Assembly (NCBI RefSeq): GCF_025567285.1
Contig: NZ_JAOQJT010000008.1
Location: 62,001-126,000, forward strand
Reading direction: 5' to 3'
DNA length: 64,000 bases
DNA from: Coprococcus aceti
GTDB lineage: Bacteria > Bacillota > Clostridia > Lachnospirales > Lachnospiraceae
The first letter of the stretch is position 1, and each line of letters begins with the position of its first letter. Position numbers and translations under genes: made by a program. The notes under the pieces were generated by a model. It was not told the origin of the DNA, made no database searches, and was given only the letters and a program-made list of their open reading frames with translations. This document shows, in pieces, positions 17,132 to 26,652 of this stretch.

Positions 17132-17157
17132 GTGTGCATGTATATGCACACATTTTT
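17132..17157 (+). terminator. Leader terminator/attenuator before plsC
   Basis: GTGTGCAT-GTAT-ATGCACAC followed by ATTTTT, 30 bases before the plsC start and 30 after the palindrome. A perfect 8-base stem with a T-run inside a 5' leader suggests conditional termination. Confidence 0.55.
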
Positions 17158-17186
17158 GAGTTAAAGGTATTTGGTTAGAGGTATTT

Positions 17187-17912
17187 ATGTTAAGATTTAT
17201 TTGGGTAATAGTTTCGTGTTTGTTTCTGATCATGTACTATGTGCCAAAGATGTCGTATTATGCCAGACACCCGGAAAAATATGGTGAGGATATATGTTAT
17301 CAGATGGCACAGGTTATGTGCAATCATGTGAGACGTCGTGCTTTTATCAAGACGGTTGCCACGGGTATGGAGAACCTTCCTAAGGAGGGCGGATATATCA
17401 TGTATGCCAATCATCAGGGTAAGTATGATGTACTGGGAGTTATAGTTTCCCATGACAAACCGATTACGTATGTCATGGATGCAAAGAGGTCGAAGCTGTT
17501 CATAGCAGATCAGCTTACGGATCTTGTGAAGGCACAGAGACTTGACAAGGAAGACATAAAGCAGCAGGTACAGGTTATAAACGATGTATCCACGGAGATC
17601 AAGGCGGGAAGGAGATATATTTTATTCCCGGAGGGAGGATACGATCACAGTCACAATGAGCTCAAGGAGTTCATGCCGGGAAGCTTCAAGATCGCCAAGA
17701 AGGCGAAGTGTCCTATCGTTCCAGTCGTGCTGTATGATTCCTTCAAGCCATTTGAGGGATGGTCACTGAGACGTGTGACGACACAGCTTGCATTTCTGGA
17801 GCCGATCCCATATGAGGTTATAGCGGATAAGACGACCACAGAGATCAGGGATATGGTCGTTGACAAGATCCAGAGGAAGCTTGATACGATGGAGACAATG
17901 AATTGTTGGTAA
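17187..17912 (+). CDS. plsC: 1-acyl-glycerol-3-phosphate acyltransferase (PlsC family)
   Basis: Membrane-bound enzyme that makes phosphatidic acid, 241 residues. An N-terminal hydrophobic helix (FIWVIVSCLFLIMYYV) is followed by acyltransferase motif I NHQGKYD (His-x4-Asp) and motif III LFPEGGY, where the usual FPEGxR/S ends in Tyr. Motif IV-like PIVPVVLYDS follows. The ribosome site is weak (AGAGGT). Regulation by the palindrome and attenuator just upstream is likely. No close partner genes. Confidence 0.88.
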   Translation: MLRFIWVIVSCLFLIMYYVPKMSYYARHPEKYGEDICYQMAQVMCNHVRRRAFIKTVATGMENLPKEGGYIMYANHQGKYDVLGVIVSHDKPITYVMDAKRSKLFIADQLTDLVKAQRLDKEDIKQQVQVINDVSTEIKAGRRYILFPEGGYDHSHNELKEFMPGSFKIAKKAKCPIVPVVLYDSFKPFEGWSLRRVTTQLAFLEPIPYEVIADKTTTEIRDMVVDKIQRKLDTMETMNCW

Positions 17913-17933
17913 CGATATATGGATAATTATTCT

Positions 17934-17967
17934 GAACGGGCAGGTCATGTTGATGATCTGCCCGTTC
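17934..17967 (+). other. Strong stem-loop after plsC
   Basis: Fifteen-base arms, GAACGGGCAGGTCAT and ATGATCTGCCCGTTC, with a GTTG loop and one G-T pair. No T-run follows, so it is a weak terminator at best or a 3' stabiliser. Confidence 0.6.
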
Positions 17968-18062
17968 GGGGGTTACGGAAGCTTGGTGTTGACTATATCA
18001 AATCAGGTGAATACAATATAAAAGGGTATTTAACCACAAAATAAGGATTGGGAAGTAGAGAT

Positions 18063-18689
18063 ATGGGACAGAGTAAAGAGAGAAACAGTAATGAAAAAAG
18101 CGGATTCCTCAAGAAGCTTATAATAGTTCTGGCAGTGGCGATCGTGGTAGTATTTGCGGTATTTTATGTGATCTATTACAGATTTTCATATCAGGCGGAC
18201 AAGCTGGCAAAGGAGACCGCCCGCATATACGCATTTGGCGATGGCGGAGAGATGGCTGACATGATAGCCCCGGGATACGTGAAGAAGTTTGAGGATTCGT
18301 CAAAGGTTTTGTCGGTGAGTGACATACAGGACATATATATAAACAAGTTCAGAGCGTATACAGATGAGCAGGTTGGGGATATAGATACGATCGAGTGCAA
18401 GGTCACCGATATACAGGCGGTGAGCAATATAGAGGATGTGCAGCAGCAATTTGCGGACAACGGAGTTAAGGGCGTGTCCCAGTACAGAAGTGTGGAAGCT
18501 GACTGGATAGTGACAGGCAAGGATGGCGGCGAGGTCACGGTACACGTTCAGGAATGTATGTTGAAGTGCGACGATGGCTGGTATGTGGACTATGTCCGTA
18601 TGCCGGATGAAATAGACAGCATGAGTACGCCGGTCGATTCCGGGGATGCTGACAGTGAGGAGACAACAGAGGCGGAGACCACTGAATAA
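18063..18689 (+). CDS. Unknown membrane-anchored extracytoplasmic protein
   Basis: Not recognised. 208 residues: a basic, Asn/Ser-rich N-terminus (MGQSKERNSNEKSGFLKK), one membrane helix (residues 18-40, LIIVLAVAIVVVFAVFYVIYY), then about 140 predicted extracytoplasmic residues with alternating acidic helices and strands, and an acidic Thr/Glu-rich tail (DADSEETTEAETTE). No Cys of lipoprotein type. Start 18063 is chosen since GGGAAG precedes it; an in-frame TTG at 18048 is less likely. It lies 58 bases before hydG, in the same direction, but no link to the maturases can be shown. Confidence 0.75.
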   Translation: MGQSKERNSNEKSGFLKKLIIVLAVAIVVVFAVFYVIYYRFSYQADKLAKETARIYAFGDGGEMADMIAPGYVKKFEDSSKVLSVSDIQDIYINKFRAYTDEQVGDIDTIECKVTDIQAVSNIEDVQQQFADNGVKGVSQYRSVEADWIVTGKDGGEVTVHVQECMLKCDDGWYVDYVRMPDEIDSMSTPVDSGDADSEETTEAETTE

Positions 18690-18747
18690 TATTGTGTGTA
18701 TAAGATTGGAAGGGCATACAGTATACAAGAAAGAAGGCTGACAAAAA

Positions 18748-20166
18748 ATGTATGATGTGAGATCCATGAAGGCAGAGGACTTCATAGATGATGGCGAGAT
18801 CCGTGAGACGCTGGACTATGCGGATCAGAACAAGGACAATGTGGAGCTTATCGACAGTATCATAGAGAAGGCAAAGCTCAGGAAGGGGCTTACCCACAGG
18901 GAGGCATCCGTGCTTCTTGCGTGTGAGATGCCGGGCAAGATAAACGAGATATATGATCTGGCGGAGCAGATCAAGAAGGATTTCTACGGCAACAGAATAG
19001 TTATGTTCGCGCCGTTGTATCTGTCCAACTACTGTGTAAATGGGTGTGTGTATTGTCCGTATCACATCAAGAATAAGCATATAGCCAGAAAGAAGCTCAC
19101 CCAGGAAGAGGTGAGACGGGAGGTCATAGCACTGCAGGATATGGGTCACAAGAGACTGGCCATTGAGGCCGGTGAGGATCCTCAGATGAATCCTATCGAG
19201 TACATCCTGGAGTGTATAGACACGATATACAGCATCAAGCACAAGAACGGTGCAATAAGGCGTGTAAATGTAAATATAGCGGCGACCACAGTGGAGAACT
19301 ACAGGAAGCTGCACGAGGCAGGAATTGGAACGTACATCCTCTTCCAGGAGACCTACGATAAGGAAGCGTATGAGAAGCTTCATCCATATGGACCGAAGCA
19401 TGACTATGCATATCACACAGAGGCTATGGACCGTGCTATGGAAGGTGGTATAGACGATGTGGGTCTGGGGGTGCTCTTTGGTCTGGATAAGTATAGGTAC
19501 GAATTTGCGGGGCTGCTGATGCATGCGGAGCACCTTGAGGCTGTTCATGGAGTTGGTCCGCACACCATCAGTGTGCCAAGAGTCAAGAAGGCTGACGACA
19601 TAGATCCTGAGGCATTTGACAACGGAATAAGCGACGATGTATTCTGCAAGATCGCAGCATGTATCAGAATCGCCGTTCCTTATACAGGAATGATAATCTC
19701 CACAAGGGAGAATCCAACGGTCAGGGATGAGATCATAAGGCTTGGAGTGTCGCAGATAAGCGGTGGTTCAAAGACCAGTGTGGGTGGCTACTATGAGCCG
19801 GAGCCAGAGGATGAGAAGTCGGAGCAGTTCGATGTCAGCGACACGAGAACTCTGGATCAGGTTGTGAACTGGCTGATGACCAAGGGCTATATACCATCGT
19901 TCTGTACGGCATGTTACAGAGAGGGCAGAACCGGCGACAGGTTCATGAGCCTGTGCAAGAGCGGACAGATACAGAACTGCTGTCATCCGAACGCACTCAT
20001 GACGCTGGAGGAATATCTGGTGGATTATGCTTCGCCGGAGACCGCGGAGATAGGCCGGAGACTCATACAGAATGAGCTGAAGAATATTCCGAATGAGAAA
20101 GTCAGACAGATAGTGGTCGAGAGACTTGACAGGATAAAGCACGGAGACAGAGATTTTAGATTCTAA
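18748..20166 (+). CDS. hydG: [FeFe]-hydrogenase H-cluster maturase HydG
   Basis: Radical SAM tyrosine lyase that produces the CO/CN-bearing iron precursor of the H-cluster, 472 residues. The radical SAM motif is CVNGCVYC (CxxxCxxC) at about residues 96-103, followed by PYHIKNK. The C-terminal auxiliary cluster motif is visible as CTACYREGRTGDRFMSLC, then IQNCCHP. The gene is followed after 19 bases by hydF, so two of three maturases are here; hydE and the hydrogenase are not in the window. Confidence 0.96.
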   Translation: MYDVRSMKAEDFIDDGEIRETLDYADQNKDNVELIDSIIEKAKLRKGLTHREASVLLACEMPGKINEIYDLAEQIKKDFYGNRIVMFAPLYLSNYCVNGCVYCPYHIKNKHIARKKLTQEEVRREVIALQDMGHKRLAIEAGEDPQMNPIEYILECIDTIYSIKHKNGAIRRVNVNIAATTVENYRKLHEAGIGTYILFQETYDKEAYEKLHPYGPKHDYAYHTEAMDRAMEGGIDDVGLGVLFGLDKYRYEFAGLLMHAEHLEAVHGVGPHTISVPRVKKADDIDPEAFDNGISDDVFCKIAACIRIAVPYTGMIISTRENPTVRDEIIRLGVSQISGGSKTSVGGYYEPEPEDEKSEQFDVSDTRTLDQVVNWLMTKGYIPSFCTACYREGRTGDRFMSLCKSGQIQNCCHPNALMTLEEYLVDYASPETAEIGRRLIQNELKNIPNEKVRQIVVERLDRIKHGDRDFRF

Positions 20167-20185
20167 CACATTGTGGAGGAGCAAA

Positions 20186-21421
20186 ATGAGTTTAAACGAT
20201 ACACCGTCGGCAAACAGAGTGCATATAGGTTTCTTTGGATGCAGGAACGCAGGCAAGTCCAGTCTGGTAAATGTAGTGACGGGGCAGAGCCTTGCTGTTG
20301 TGTCGGATGTGGCGGGAACCACCACGGATCCGGTGTACAAGTCCATGGAACTGCTTCCGCTTGGACCGGTGGTCATCATAGATACACCGGGAATAGACGA
20401 TACCGGCGAGCTGGGTGAACTCAGGGTGTCGAAGACCAGGCAGGTGCTTGCGAAGATAGATGTCGCTGTGCTCGTAGTTGATGGCACGGCTGGATTGTCC
20501 GCGTCGGACAGGGAGCTCACAGAGCTTTTCAAAGAGAAGAATATAAATTATATAATTGCGTACAATAAGAGTGATCTAGTTAAGGATGATACACAGGTTC
20601 AGAATTCAGCGGAGAATTCCATATGGGTCAGCGCAGAGCGCAGACAGGGAATAGATGAGCTGAAGGAATTGATAGGAAGACTCACGGTGACAGACACCAT
20701 GACCAGGAGACTGGTCGGAGATCTGATACAGCCGGGTGATATGGTGGTGCTGGTCATACCGATAGATTCTGCAGCTCCGAAGGGCAGGCTGATACTTCCG
20801 CAGCAGCAGGTCATAAGGGATGTTCTTGAGACCGGAGCTACGACTGTGGTGTGCAGGGACACGGAGCTTGAGGATACTCTGAGACGGCTGGAGGGGAATG
20901 TATCTCTGGTGGTCACTGACTCCCAGGCATTTGCAAAGGTTATGAAGATCGTGCCGTATGACATATATCTGACGTCATTCTCAATACTGATGGCAAGATT
21001 TAAAGGGCAGCTTGATGCGGCGGTAAATGGCGCATATGTCCTGGACAGGCTGAGGGATGAAGGCCAGCGTACAGATGCGGACAGCAGACCTCCAAGGATA
21101 CTCATAGCTGAGGGCTGCACCCATCACAGACAGTGTGATGATATAGGAACTGTGAAACTGCCGAGATGGATACGCAGATACACGGGACTTGAGCCTGAAT
21201 TTACATTTGTCAGCGGAACGGAATTCCCGGAGGATCTGACAGGATATGATCTGGTGATACACTGCGGAGGCTGTATGCTGAATGAACGCGAGATGAAGAG
21301 TCGTCAGGGAAGGGCGGAGCAGCAGAGTATCCCGATGACGAATTATGGAACTGCTATAGCTCATATGAATGGGATTCTTGACAGGAGTCTGAGGATTTTT
21401 CAGACAAAGACGGACATATAA
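20186..21421 (+). CDS. hydF: [FeFe]-hydrogenase maturation GTPase HydF
   Basis: Scaffold GTPase that delivers the 2Fe subcluster to the hydrogenase, 411 residues from ATG 20186, behind TGGAGGAGC. G1 motif GCRNAGKS, G3 DTPG, G4 NKSD; the C-terminal cluster-binding motif is CTHHRQC and, about 45 residues later, HCGGC, matching CxHx(44-53)HCxxC of HydF. Directly behind hydG and co-transcribed with it by spacing. Confidence 0.96.
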   Translation: MSLNDTPSANRVHIGFFGCRNAGKSSLVNVVTGQSLAVVSDVAGTTTDPVYKSMELLPLGPVVIIDTPGIDDTGELGELRVSKTRQVLAKIDVAVLVVDGTAGLSASDRELTELFKEKNINYIIAYNKSDLVKDDTQVQNSAENSIWVSAERRQGIDELKELIGRLTVTDTMTRRLVGDLIQPGDMVVLVIPIDSAAPKGRLILPQQQVIRDVLETGATTVVCRDTELEDTLRRLEGNVSLVVTDSQAFAKVMKIVPYDIYLTSFSILMARFKGQLDAAVNGAYVLDRLRDEGQRTDADSRPPRILIAEGCTHHRQCDDIGTVKLPRWIRRYTGLEPEFTFVSGTEFPEDLTGYDLVIHCGGCMLNEREMKSRQGRAEQQSIPMTNYGTAIAHMNGILDRSLRIFQTKTDI

Positions 21422-21445
21422 ATATTTGGATGAAAGGTGATCGAT

Positions 21446-22372
21446 ATGGCAAAGACAGGTTTGGTACTTGAGGGCGGCGGCCAGAGAGGCATATATACCG
21501 CCGGAGTCCTGGATGTGTTCATGGACAATGATATAGAGGTCGACGGTGTCATAGGGGTGTCGGCGGGAGCCATACATGGACTCTCCTATGTGGCGAGACA
21601 GAGAGGGCGCAACATGCGTTACAATATGAAGTACAGGAACAACAAGCACTACATGAGCCTGTACTCCCTCATAACTACAGGAGATATCTGCGGTGAGCAG
21701 TTCTGCTACCACGATATCCCGGAGAAACTGGATCCACTTGACTACGATGCATTCCTTGCAAATCCTACGAAGCTCTATGTGGGATGTTCTAATCTGGATA
21801 CAGGAGAGGCGGAGTATCTGGAGTGTACGGACATGAGAAAGCCTGAGGATGTGAATAAGGTGAGGGCTTCGGCATCCCTCCCACTGGTGTCCAATATTGT
21901 AGAGGTTGATGGAATGAAGCTGCTGGATGGAGGTGTATCCGACAGCATACCGATATTTGCATTCAGAAGGATGGGCTACAGGAGAAATATAGTAGTTCTG
22001 ACAAGACCGGAGGGATACCGCAAGGGCCCGGACAAGATGCTCAGGCTGGAGGCCGGAAGGTACAGGGAGTACCCTGAGTTCGTTAAAAGATGTCACATGA
22101 GACACATGTATTACAACAAGACCCTGGACAAGCTGGAGGAGCTTGAAAAGGAGGGTGATACGTTGATAATCAGACCGAGTGAGACTATAGAGATATCAAG
22201 GCTTGAGAAGAAGCCGGAGATGATCGAGGCCATGTATGAGCTGGGTGTGTACGATGCAAAGGAGAAATTGCAGCAGGTTAAGAAATTCCTGCGTGAGAGT
22301 AAGGAAGAAAGCAGGGACTACACACATGGACAGGCGCAGCAACAGACGGCGGTTACACAGCAGACCCGATAA
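21446..22372 (+). CDS. Patatin-like phospholipase family protein
   Basis: Predicted Ser-Asp dyad acyl hydrolase of 308 residues. Oxyanion loop GGGQRG at 10-15, nucleophile elbow GVSAG, and Asp in LLDGGVSD are in the usual patatin order, as in the bacterial YjjU/RssA group. The C-terminal third (IIRPSETIEISRLEKKPEM) is shared with that group. ATG 21446 follows AAAGGTGAT; GTG 21437 is an alternative. It is 24 bases behind hydF and ends 31 bases before the MATE gene, so it may be in the same operon. Substrate unknown. The tail is Gln/Thr-rich. Confidence 0.87.
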   Translation: MAKTGLVLEGGGQRGIYTAGVLDVFMDNDIEVDGVIGVSAGAIHGLSYVARQRGRNMRYNMKYRNNKHYMSLYSLITTGDICGEQFCYHDIPEKLDPLDYDAFLANPTKLYVGCSNLDTGEAEYLECTDMRKPEDVNKVRASASLPLVSNIVEVDGMKLLDGGVSDSIPIFAFRRMGYRRNIVVLTRPEGYRKGPDKMLRLEAGRYREYPEFVKRCHMRHMYYNKTLDKLEELEKEGDTLIIRPSETIEISRLEKKPEMIEAMYELGVYDAKEKLQQVKKFLRESKEESRDYTHGQAQQQTAVTQQTR

Positions 22373-22403
22373 TGGAATATATGACAGATTGATACTTTCG
22401 GGA

Positions 22404-23765
22404 ATGGACATTCCTGAGAGTGTGGATACACAGAAGAAGGCACAGGAGAATCACAGCAAAATGGCTGGGACTCCTGTGCCTTCTCTCATACTGTCACTTT
22501 CGGTATCTACAATATTCACCATGCTGATTGCAACCTCCTACAATATTGTGGACACTTATTTTGTCTCAGATCTTGGAGAAAGCAGTGTGGCCGCAGTTGG
22601 GATCATGTTCTCTGTTATGGCATTGATACAGGCTGTGGGTTACACCTGGGGCATGGGAGCTGGAAGTGAGATAGCGAGACTCCTCGGTAAGCAGAAGAAG
22701 CGTGAGGCGGAGCAGACGCTTGCCACGGCACTGGCGGGAGGAATACTGTCGGGCGCGGTCATGGCGGTTATATTTGCCGTGTTCAGGGAGGATGTGGTAA
22801 GACTTCTGGGGGCCACGGACACAAGTCTTGCTCCTGCTGGGCAGTATGGAATATATATCATGCTCGCGGCTCCGGTCATGTGCGGTGCCTATGTTCTGAA
22901 CAATGCCCTGCGGGCTGAGGGGCAGCCGTATCTAGCCCTGTTGGGTATTCTGGCAGGCGGACTGTCAAATGCGTTATTTGACTATATATTGGTGAGAGTG
23001 CTTGGGCTTGGAATAGCCGGTGCAGGCATAGCGACCCTTGCCGGACAGGGGATAAGCCTTGCCATAATGTATATATGTGTCAGGTCAAGGTGCAGCGTGG
23101 TAAGGCTGCATATATCAGACTTGTGTAGCTTCAGATATGGGGTGCGTATAGTGAGAACAGGGCTGCCATCCTTCCTGAGGCAGGGGCTCATGTGCTTTGC
23201 GGCGGTCATGATCAGCAGAAGCTGCAGACAGTACGGTGATGGAGCCATGGCGGGAATCACGGTTGCAAATAAGATATTTGCGGTCACATTTGCCGTGCTG
23301 GTGGGCTATGGGCAGGGATTTGCCCCAGTGTGCGGGTTTGCCTATGGTGCAGGACTTGAATCCAGAGTGAAAAGGTCGCTGAGATTTACCATGATAACTG
23401 CGGTGATATTCATGTGCGCTATGGGTGCTGCGACCTGGGTGTGGGCATCCGGGCTGGCCGGAGTATTCCTGAGGGACGGTGGCAAGCAGTCTCTACAGCT
23501 TGCGGCGCTGTCGCTCCGGGCGCATGCCATATCCATGCCGTTTGCAGCTGTGTGTCTGGTGACCGGAATGTACTATCAGGCTCTTGGAGCATATGGAAAA
23601 GCCACCCTCATATCCGCCCTGCGGCAGGGAGTATGTTTTATACCATTGGTATTCATACTGCCGCGCATGTATGGCGTAGATGGAGTGGCTTTTGTCCAGG
23701 CCGCCGCCGATGTGCTGGCGGGGATTGTCTCGGCCTTTTATCTGCTATATACAAATGAAAAATAG
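22404..23765 (+). CDS. MATE family efflux transporter
   Basis: Membrane exporter driven by Na+ or H+, 453 residues with about twelve helices. The N-terminus AGTPVPSLILSLSVSTIFTMLI and NIVDTYFVSDLGE are characteristic of clostridial MATE/NorM-like proteins. ATG 22404 is chosen because it is the first start after the patatin stop; its ribosome site is weak, so coupling or a start at 22461 is possible. The last 28 bases overlap the 3' end of the convergent LtaS-like gene. Substrate unknown. Confidence 0.88.
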   Translation: MDIPESVDTQKKAQENHSKMAGTPVPSLILSLSVSTIFTMLIATSYNIVDTYFVSDLGESSVAAVGIMFSVMALIQAVGYTWGMGAGSEIARLLGKQKKREAEQTLATALAGGILSGAVMAVIFAVFREDVVRLLGATDTSLAPAGQYGIYIMLAAPVMCGAYVLNNALRAEGQPYLALLGILAGGLSNALFDYILVRVLGLGIAGAGIATLAGQGISLAIMYICVRSRCSVVRLHISDLCSFRYGVRIVRTGLPSFLRQGLMCFAAVMISRSCRQYGDGAMAGITVANKIFAVTFAVLVGYGQGFAPVCGFAYGAGLESRVKRSLRFTMITAVIFMCAMGAATWVWASGLAGVFLRDGGKQSLQLAALSLRAHAISMPFAAVCLVTGMYYQALGAYGKATLISALRQGVCFIPLVFILPRMYGVDGVAFVQAAADVLAGIVSAFYLLYTNEK

Positions 23766-25843
23766 TCCGTGTTTATCATCTCGTCCGATATATACAGCCG
23801 GTTTTCAACCTCCTCGATCATCTGATCCACGTATCCATCAGGGATCTGTGACTCAGGGACGAAGTAAGAGGTCTCCCCCGTGCGGGCATCGTACCTGACC
23901 TTGTCGGTCATAAAGCTTTGATCCGCGAAGATCACAAGCTCATCGGAGTCAGACAAAATGTTGCGGCCAGCTAGAAGTCTTGAGTCAAAGTCGGCTCCGA
24001 GAAGGTTTAACACAGTTGGAAGTATGTCCACACTGGAGCAGAGCTTGTCGACAACTACTGGCTTCTCCATGGATGAGCTCCATATACCAAACTGGTTGTG
24101 GTGAAGCTCAAAGTCATCATTCTCTATGTCCTTGCCCGCAAGCTCGTTGTAGGTGCCGTCGCTGAGTCCGTAAGGATAGTGGTCAGGTGCCACGATGAAC
24201 AGAGTGTTGTCCAGCTTGCCAGTCTCTTCCAGCTTATCCATCAGAAATTCCAGAGCCTTGTCAAGCTCCATCTGGGCTGCAACATAGGCTATGGCCTCAT
24301 CTGAGTACCCTTTTCCGAAGAGAACATTCTCGGCTCCCTCCCTGTTAATCATGCATATATACTGATTGTCGTAATTGTAAGGCAGATGGCCGGAGAAACT
24401 CATAAAATACATGTTAAATTTGTCATCCTGAATGAAATCCCCATACACAGCCTCCATACATTCGAGATCGGAATACATAACGTGGTCAGGAATATCCAAT
24501 CCTGCGCCGATGGCCTTGAAGGTGGTGTAGCCCATATTCGGATGGGTTCTTGTTCTGTCGTAGTATGTGGCATCAAAGTCGTGGTAGCCGTAGCTCTTGT
24601 AGCCCTGTGCGTTCAGCATATTGCCGAGGGCGTATGGCTGGTAGGTGTCCGCGGATGCCTCAAAGCTCCATTTGGAGGATGCCGGATACTGGCTGAGGCA
24701 GTTGGTATATTCGCCGTCTATGGTGCTGTGATACCACAGTGGGTTGTAGAAGTTAGTAAATTCAAAGCCTTCGTGATAAATCTTGTACAGTGTCGGTGTG
24801 GCCTCCCTGGATATTCCATATGTACTGAGACTTTCAGCGGTGACAAATACCACATTGTACCCCTCGAACATGCCGGTGTATTCGTCCGTGTAAGTTGGCT
24901 GTACCCCCGAGAAATATGCCGTCAGGCTTTTAAGCTCCTCGTCATCTGTCTGATTGTACAGACTTTGGAAATCTATGCTTTCATCGACCTGCGGAACATA
25001 TACAGGCTCGTCGGCCTGGGTTGATCCTGCCGCCTGATCTGAGCCGCCGGTCTGAGAAGCTGATGAAAAATCTGTCTCGTCCGCAGATGCGGCATTGATA
25101 TCTGATGCGGCAGTCTGTGCATCTGATTGATTATCTCCAATATCTGCAAGCTCAAATGTCTTGCTCTGGCTGCTCTGAGTCACCATGGTCACACAGTCTC
25201 TTCCCGTGGTGACCATGACTCCAAGCTTGTTCATGGACAGTTCAAGTACATAGCGTCCGTGGAACAGCGCATATGGAGTGTAGGCCGCAGTCCCGTGCAC
25301 TGCCAGAATACAGATGGCAAGTACCCATGCAGCTGCGGAGATACCCAGCTGCACCAGCACTGCCCTGAGCACACTAGGCTTCTGCCCGATGCGGCATCTG
25401 CCAAATGAAAACCAGAACCTGTTCATGATGATAAGACATATAAGTGGCAGCAGGAACAGCACTATGATATACCAGTTGGATCGCAATGCTGAAAAAAGCA
25501 CAGTCCTGAAGTTCATAGCATCCTGGGCACCGCCGATGGACACCAGACTCAAAAATGTTCTGAATATCTTATAGTATACAAATTGTGCAATATAGTAGAT
25601 CGTAAATATACTCCACAGCAGGTAGGCTATGGCTGCATTTGCATATCTGTGCCAGAAGGAGGTCAGTGCTGACAGGGTAAGTCCGCATGCCAGCGCAAAT
25701 GTCAGGGGATGTAGTATGTTGCTGCCTGCAGATCCATAAATTGCAATGTGAAACAGGAGCTCCATATAAATAAAGGCCAGCGGAAAGAATATGGAACGCC
25801 ACAGCAGACCACTGTGTCTGCTTTGAGTTGTATCTGTTTTCAT
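23738..25843 (-). CDS. LtaS-like sulfatase-fold phosphoglycerol transferase
   Basis: Membrane enzyme of 701 residues. About five membrane helices fill residues 15-190, then a low-complexity Ser/Asp/Ala/Thr/Gln linker (about 225-300), then an extracytoplasmic sulfatase/LtaS domain: NVVFVTAESL (metal Glu), STIDGEYTNC with the candidate nucleophile Thr, and FIVAPDHYPYG with the metal Asp-His. Family members polymerise glycerol-phosphate for lipoteichoic acid or decorate glycans. The linker is longer than in LtaS. AAGGAG overlaps the stop of the upstream HAD gene (11-base gap), so the two are co-translated. Confidence 0.85.
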   Translation of the reverse strand: MKTDTTQSRHSGLLWRSIFFPLAFIYMELLFHIAIYGSAGSNILHPLTFALACGLTLSALTSFWHRYANAAIAYLLWSIFTIYYIAQFVYYKIFRTFLSLVSIGGAQDAMNFRTVLFSALRSNWYIIVLFLLPLICLIIMNRFWFSFGRCRIGQKPSVLRAVLVQLGISAAAWVLAICILAVHGTAAYTPYALFHGRYVLELSMNKLGVMVTTGRDCVTMVTQSSQSKTFELADIGDNQSDAQTAASDINAASADETDFSSASQTGGSDQAAGSTQADEPVYVPQVDESIDFQSLYNQTDDEELKSLTAYFSGVQPTYTDEYTGMFEGYNVVFVTAESLSTYGISREATPTLYKIYHEGFEFTNFYNPLWYHSTIDGEYTNCLSQYPASSKWSFEASADTYQPYALGNMLNAQGYKSYGYHDFDATYYDRTRTHPNMGYTTFKAIGAGLDIPDHVMYSDLECMEAVYGDFIQDDKFNMYFMSFSGHLPYNYDNQYICMINREGAENVLFGKGYSDEAIAYVAAQMELDKALEFLMDKLEETGKLDNTLFIVAPDHYPYGLSDGTYNELAGKDIENDDFELHHNQFGIWSSSMEKPVVVDKLCSSVDILPTVLNLLGADFDSRLLAGRNILSDSDELVIFADQSFMTDKVRYDARTGETSYFVPESQIPDGYVDQMIEEVENRLYISDEMINTDYFSFVYSR

Positions 25844-25854
25844 CTGGCATCTCC

Positions 25855-26457
25855 TTATTCGCGTGCGAGTATGTCGTCAAGTGCGCCCCTCACTCCTATA
25901 GGATCTGTGACCAGAAGAGTGTGGAAACCAAGCTTTGCGGCGGCATCGAGATTCGCCTGCCTGTCATCAAGAAAAATGGATTCCTCAGGGACAAGGTTAT
26001 ATTTGTTGCAGAGATGCTCATAGATGGCGGCGTCTGGCTTGGTCACGTGGTATTCATAGGAGACCACTCTTCCGTCCGTGTAAGGCAGGAAGTGGAATCT
26101 AGGCGTGTGGAGTGCAAACAGTCTTCTTGGGTAGTTGGACAGGAGGTAGATGTTGTAACCTCTGGACTTGAGATCCTTGAGCCACATGTCGGCTCCCGGG
26201 AACATGTCCACCACTTCATCGAGATTGTTCATGAACAGGTCTATGTAGCTGCTGCATTCCGGGCTGAGTTCCTTGAAACGTTTGATGAGCTCTGGCTCAG
26301 GCATATCGTCCAGGTCAAAATGATTCCACATAGGGTGGTTTATCATGTTGTGATCAAGAGTATCTATCACGTCCGCTGGTATGCCAAGCTTCTCCATGGT
26401 GCTTTTCCAGTGGAAGTCTACGAGGACCATGCCAATATCAAAGATTATATTTTTCAT
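25855..26457 (-). CDS. HAD superfamily phosphatase (YihX-like)
   Basis: Cytoplasmic hydrolase of 200 residues. Motif I FDIGMVLVDF (first Asp nucleophile; the second acidic position is Met-Val-Leu shifted, as in the DxGxVL type), motif II LLSNYP, motif III KPDAAIY and motif IV IFLDDRQANLDAA. This is the HAD-IA group that dephosphorylates sugar phosphates such as glucose-1-phosphate. First gene of a two-gene unit with the LtaS-like enzyme, perhaps related to envelope sugar metabolism (inference). Confidence 0.88.
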   Translation of the reverse strand: MKNIIFDIGMVLVDFHWKSTMEKLGIPADVIDTLDHNMINHPMWNHFDLDDMPEPELIKRFKELSPECSSYIDLFMNNLDEVVDMFPGADMWLKDLKSRGYNIYLLSNYPRRLFALHTPRFHFLPYTDGRVVSYEYHVTKPDAAIYEHLCNKYNLVPEESIFLDDRQANLDAAAKLGFHTLLVTDPIGVRGALDDILARE

Positions 26458-26588
26458 ATGTATATTCCTTTCGTGTCGTATGCTGCCGTATAAGTGCAGA
26501 TTATGTCGTCACAGAAATTTTAACTCATAAAAGGACAAAAATATACTCAAATATTTGCGGAAATGCTGACAAATACCTAATATGCTTG

Positions 26589-26618
26589 TTTACAGTTTTC
26601 CGGTCACAGTGTTACAAT
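26589..26618 (+). promoter_or_regulatory. Candidate promoter for the exonuclease gene
   Basis: TTTACA at 26589-26594 and TACAAT at 26613-26618 with an 18-base spacer, 35 bases before the start codon. Confidence 0.6.
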
Positions 26619-26652
26619 GATTAAATCGGCAATGTAAGGGGAAATACAGTGT

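Noticed and set aside
18535..19563. Minus-strand frame of 342 codons opposite hydG
   Set aside because: Lies fully over hydG, whose motifs are unambiguous; no ribosome site or domain on the other strand.
20981..22105. Minus-strand frame of 374 codons opposite hydF/patatin
   Set aside because: Antisense shadow caused by codon bias; no recognisable protein.
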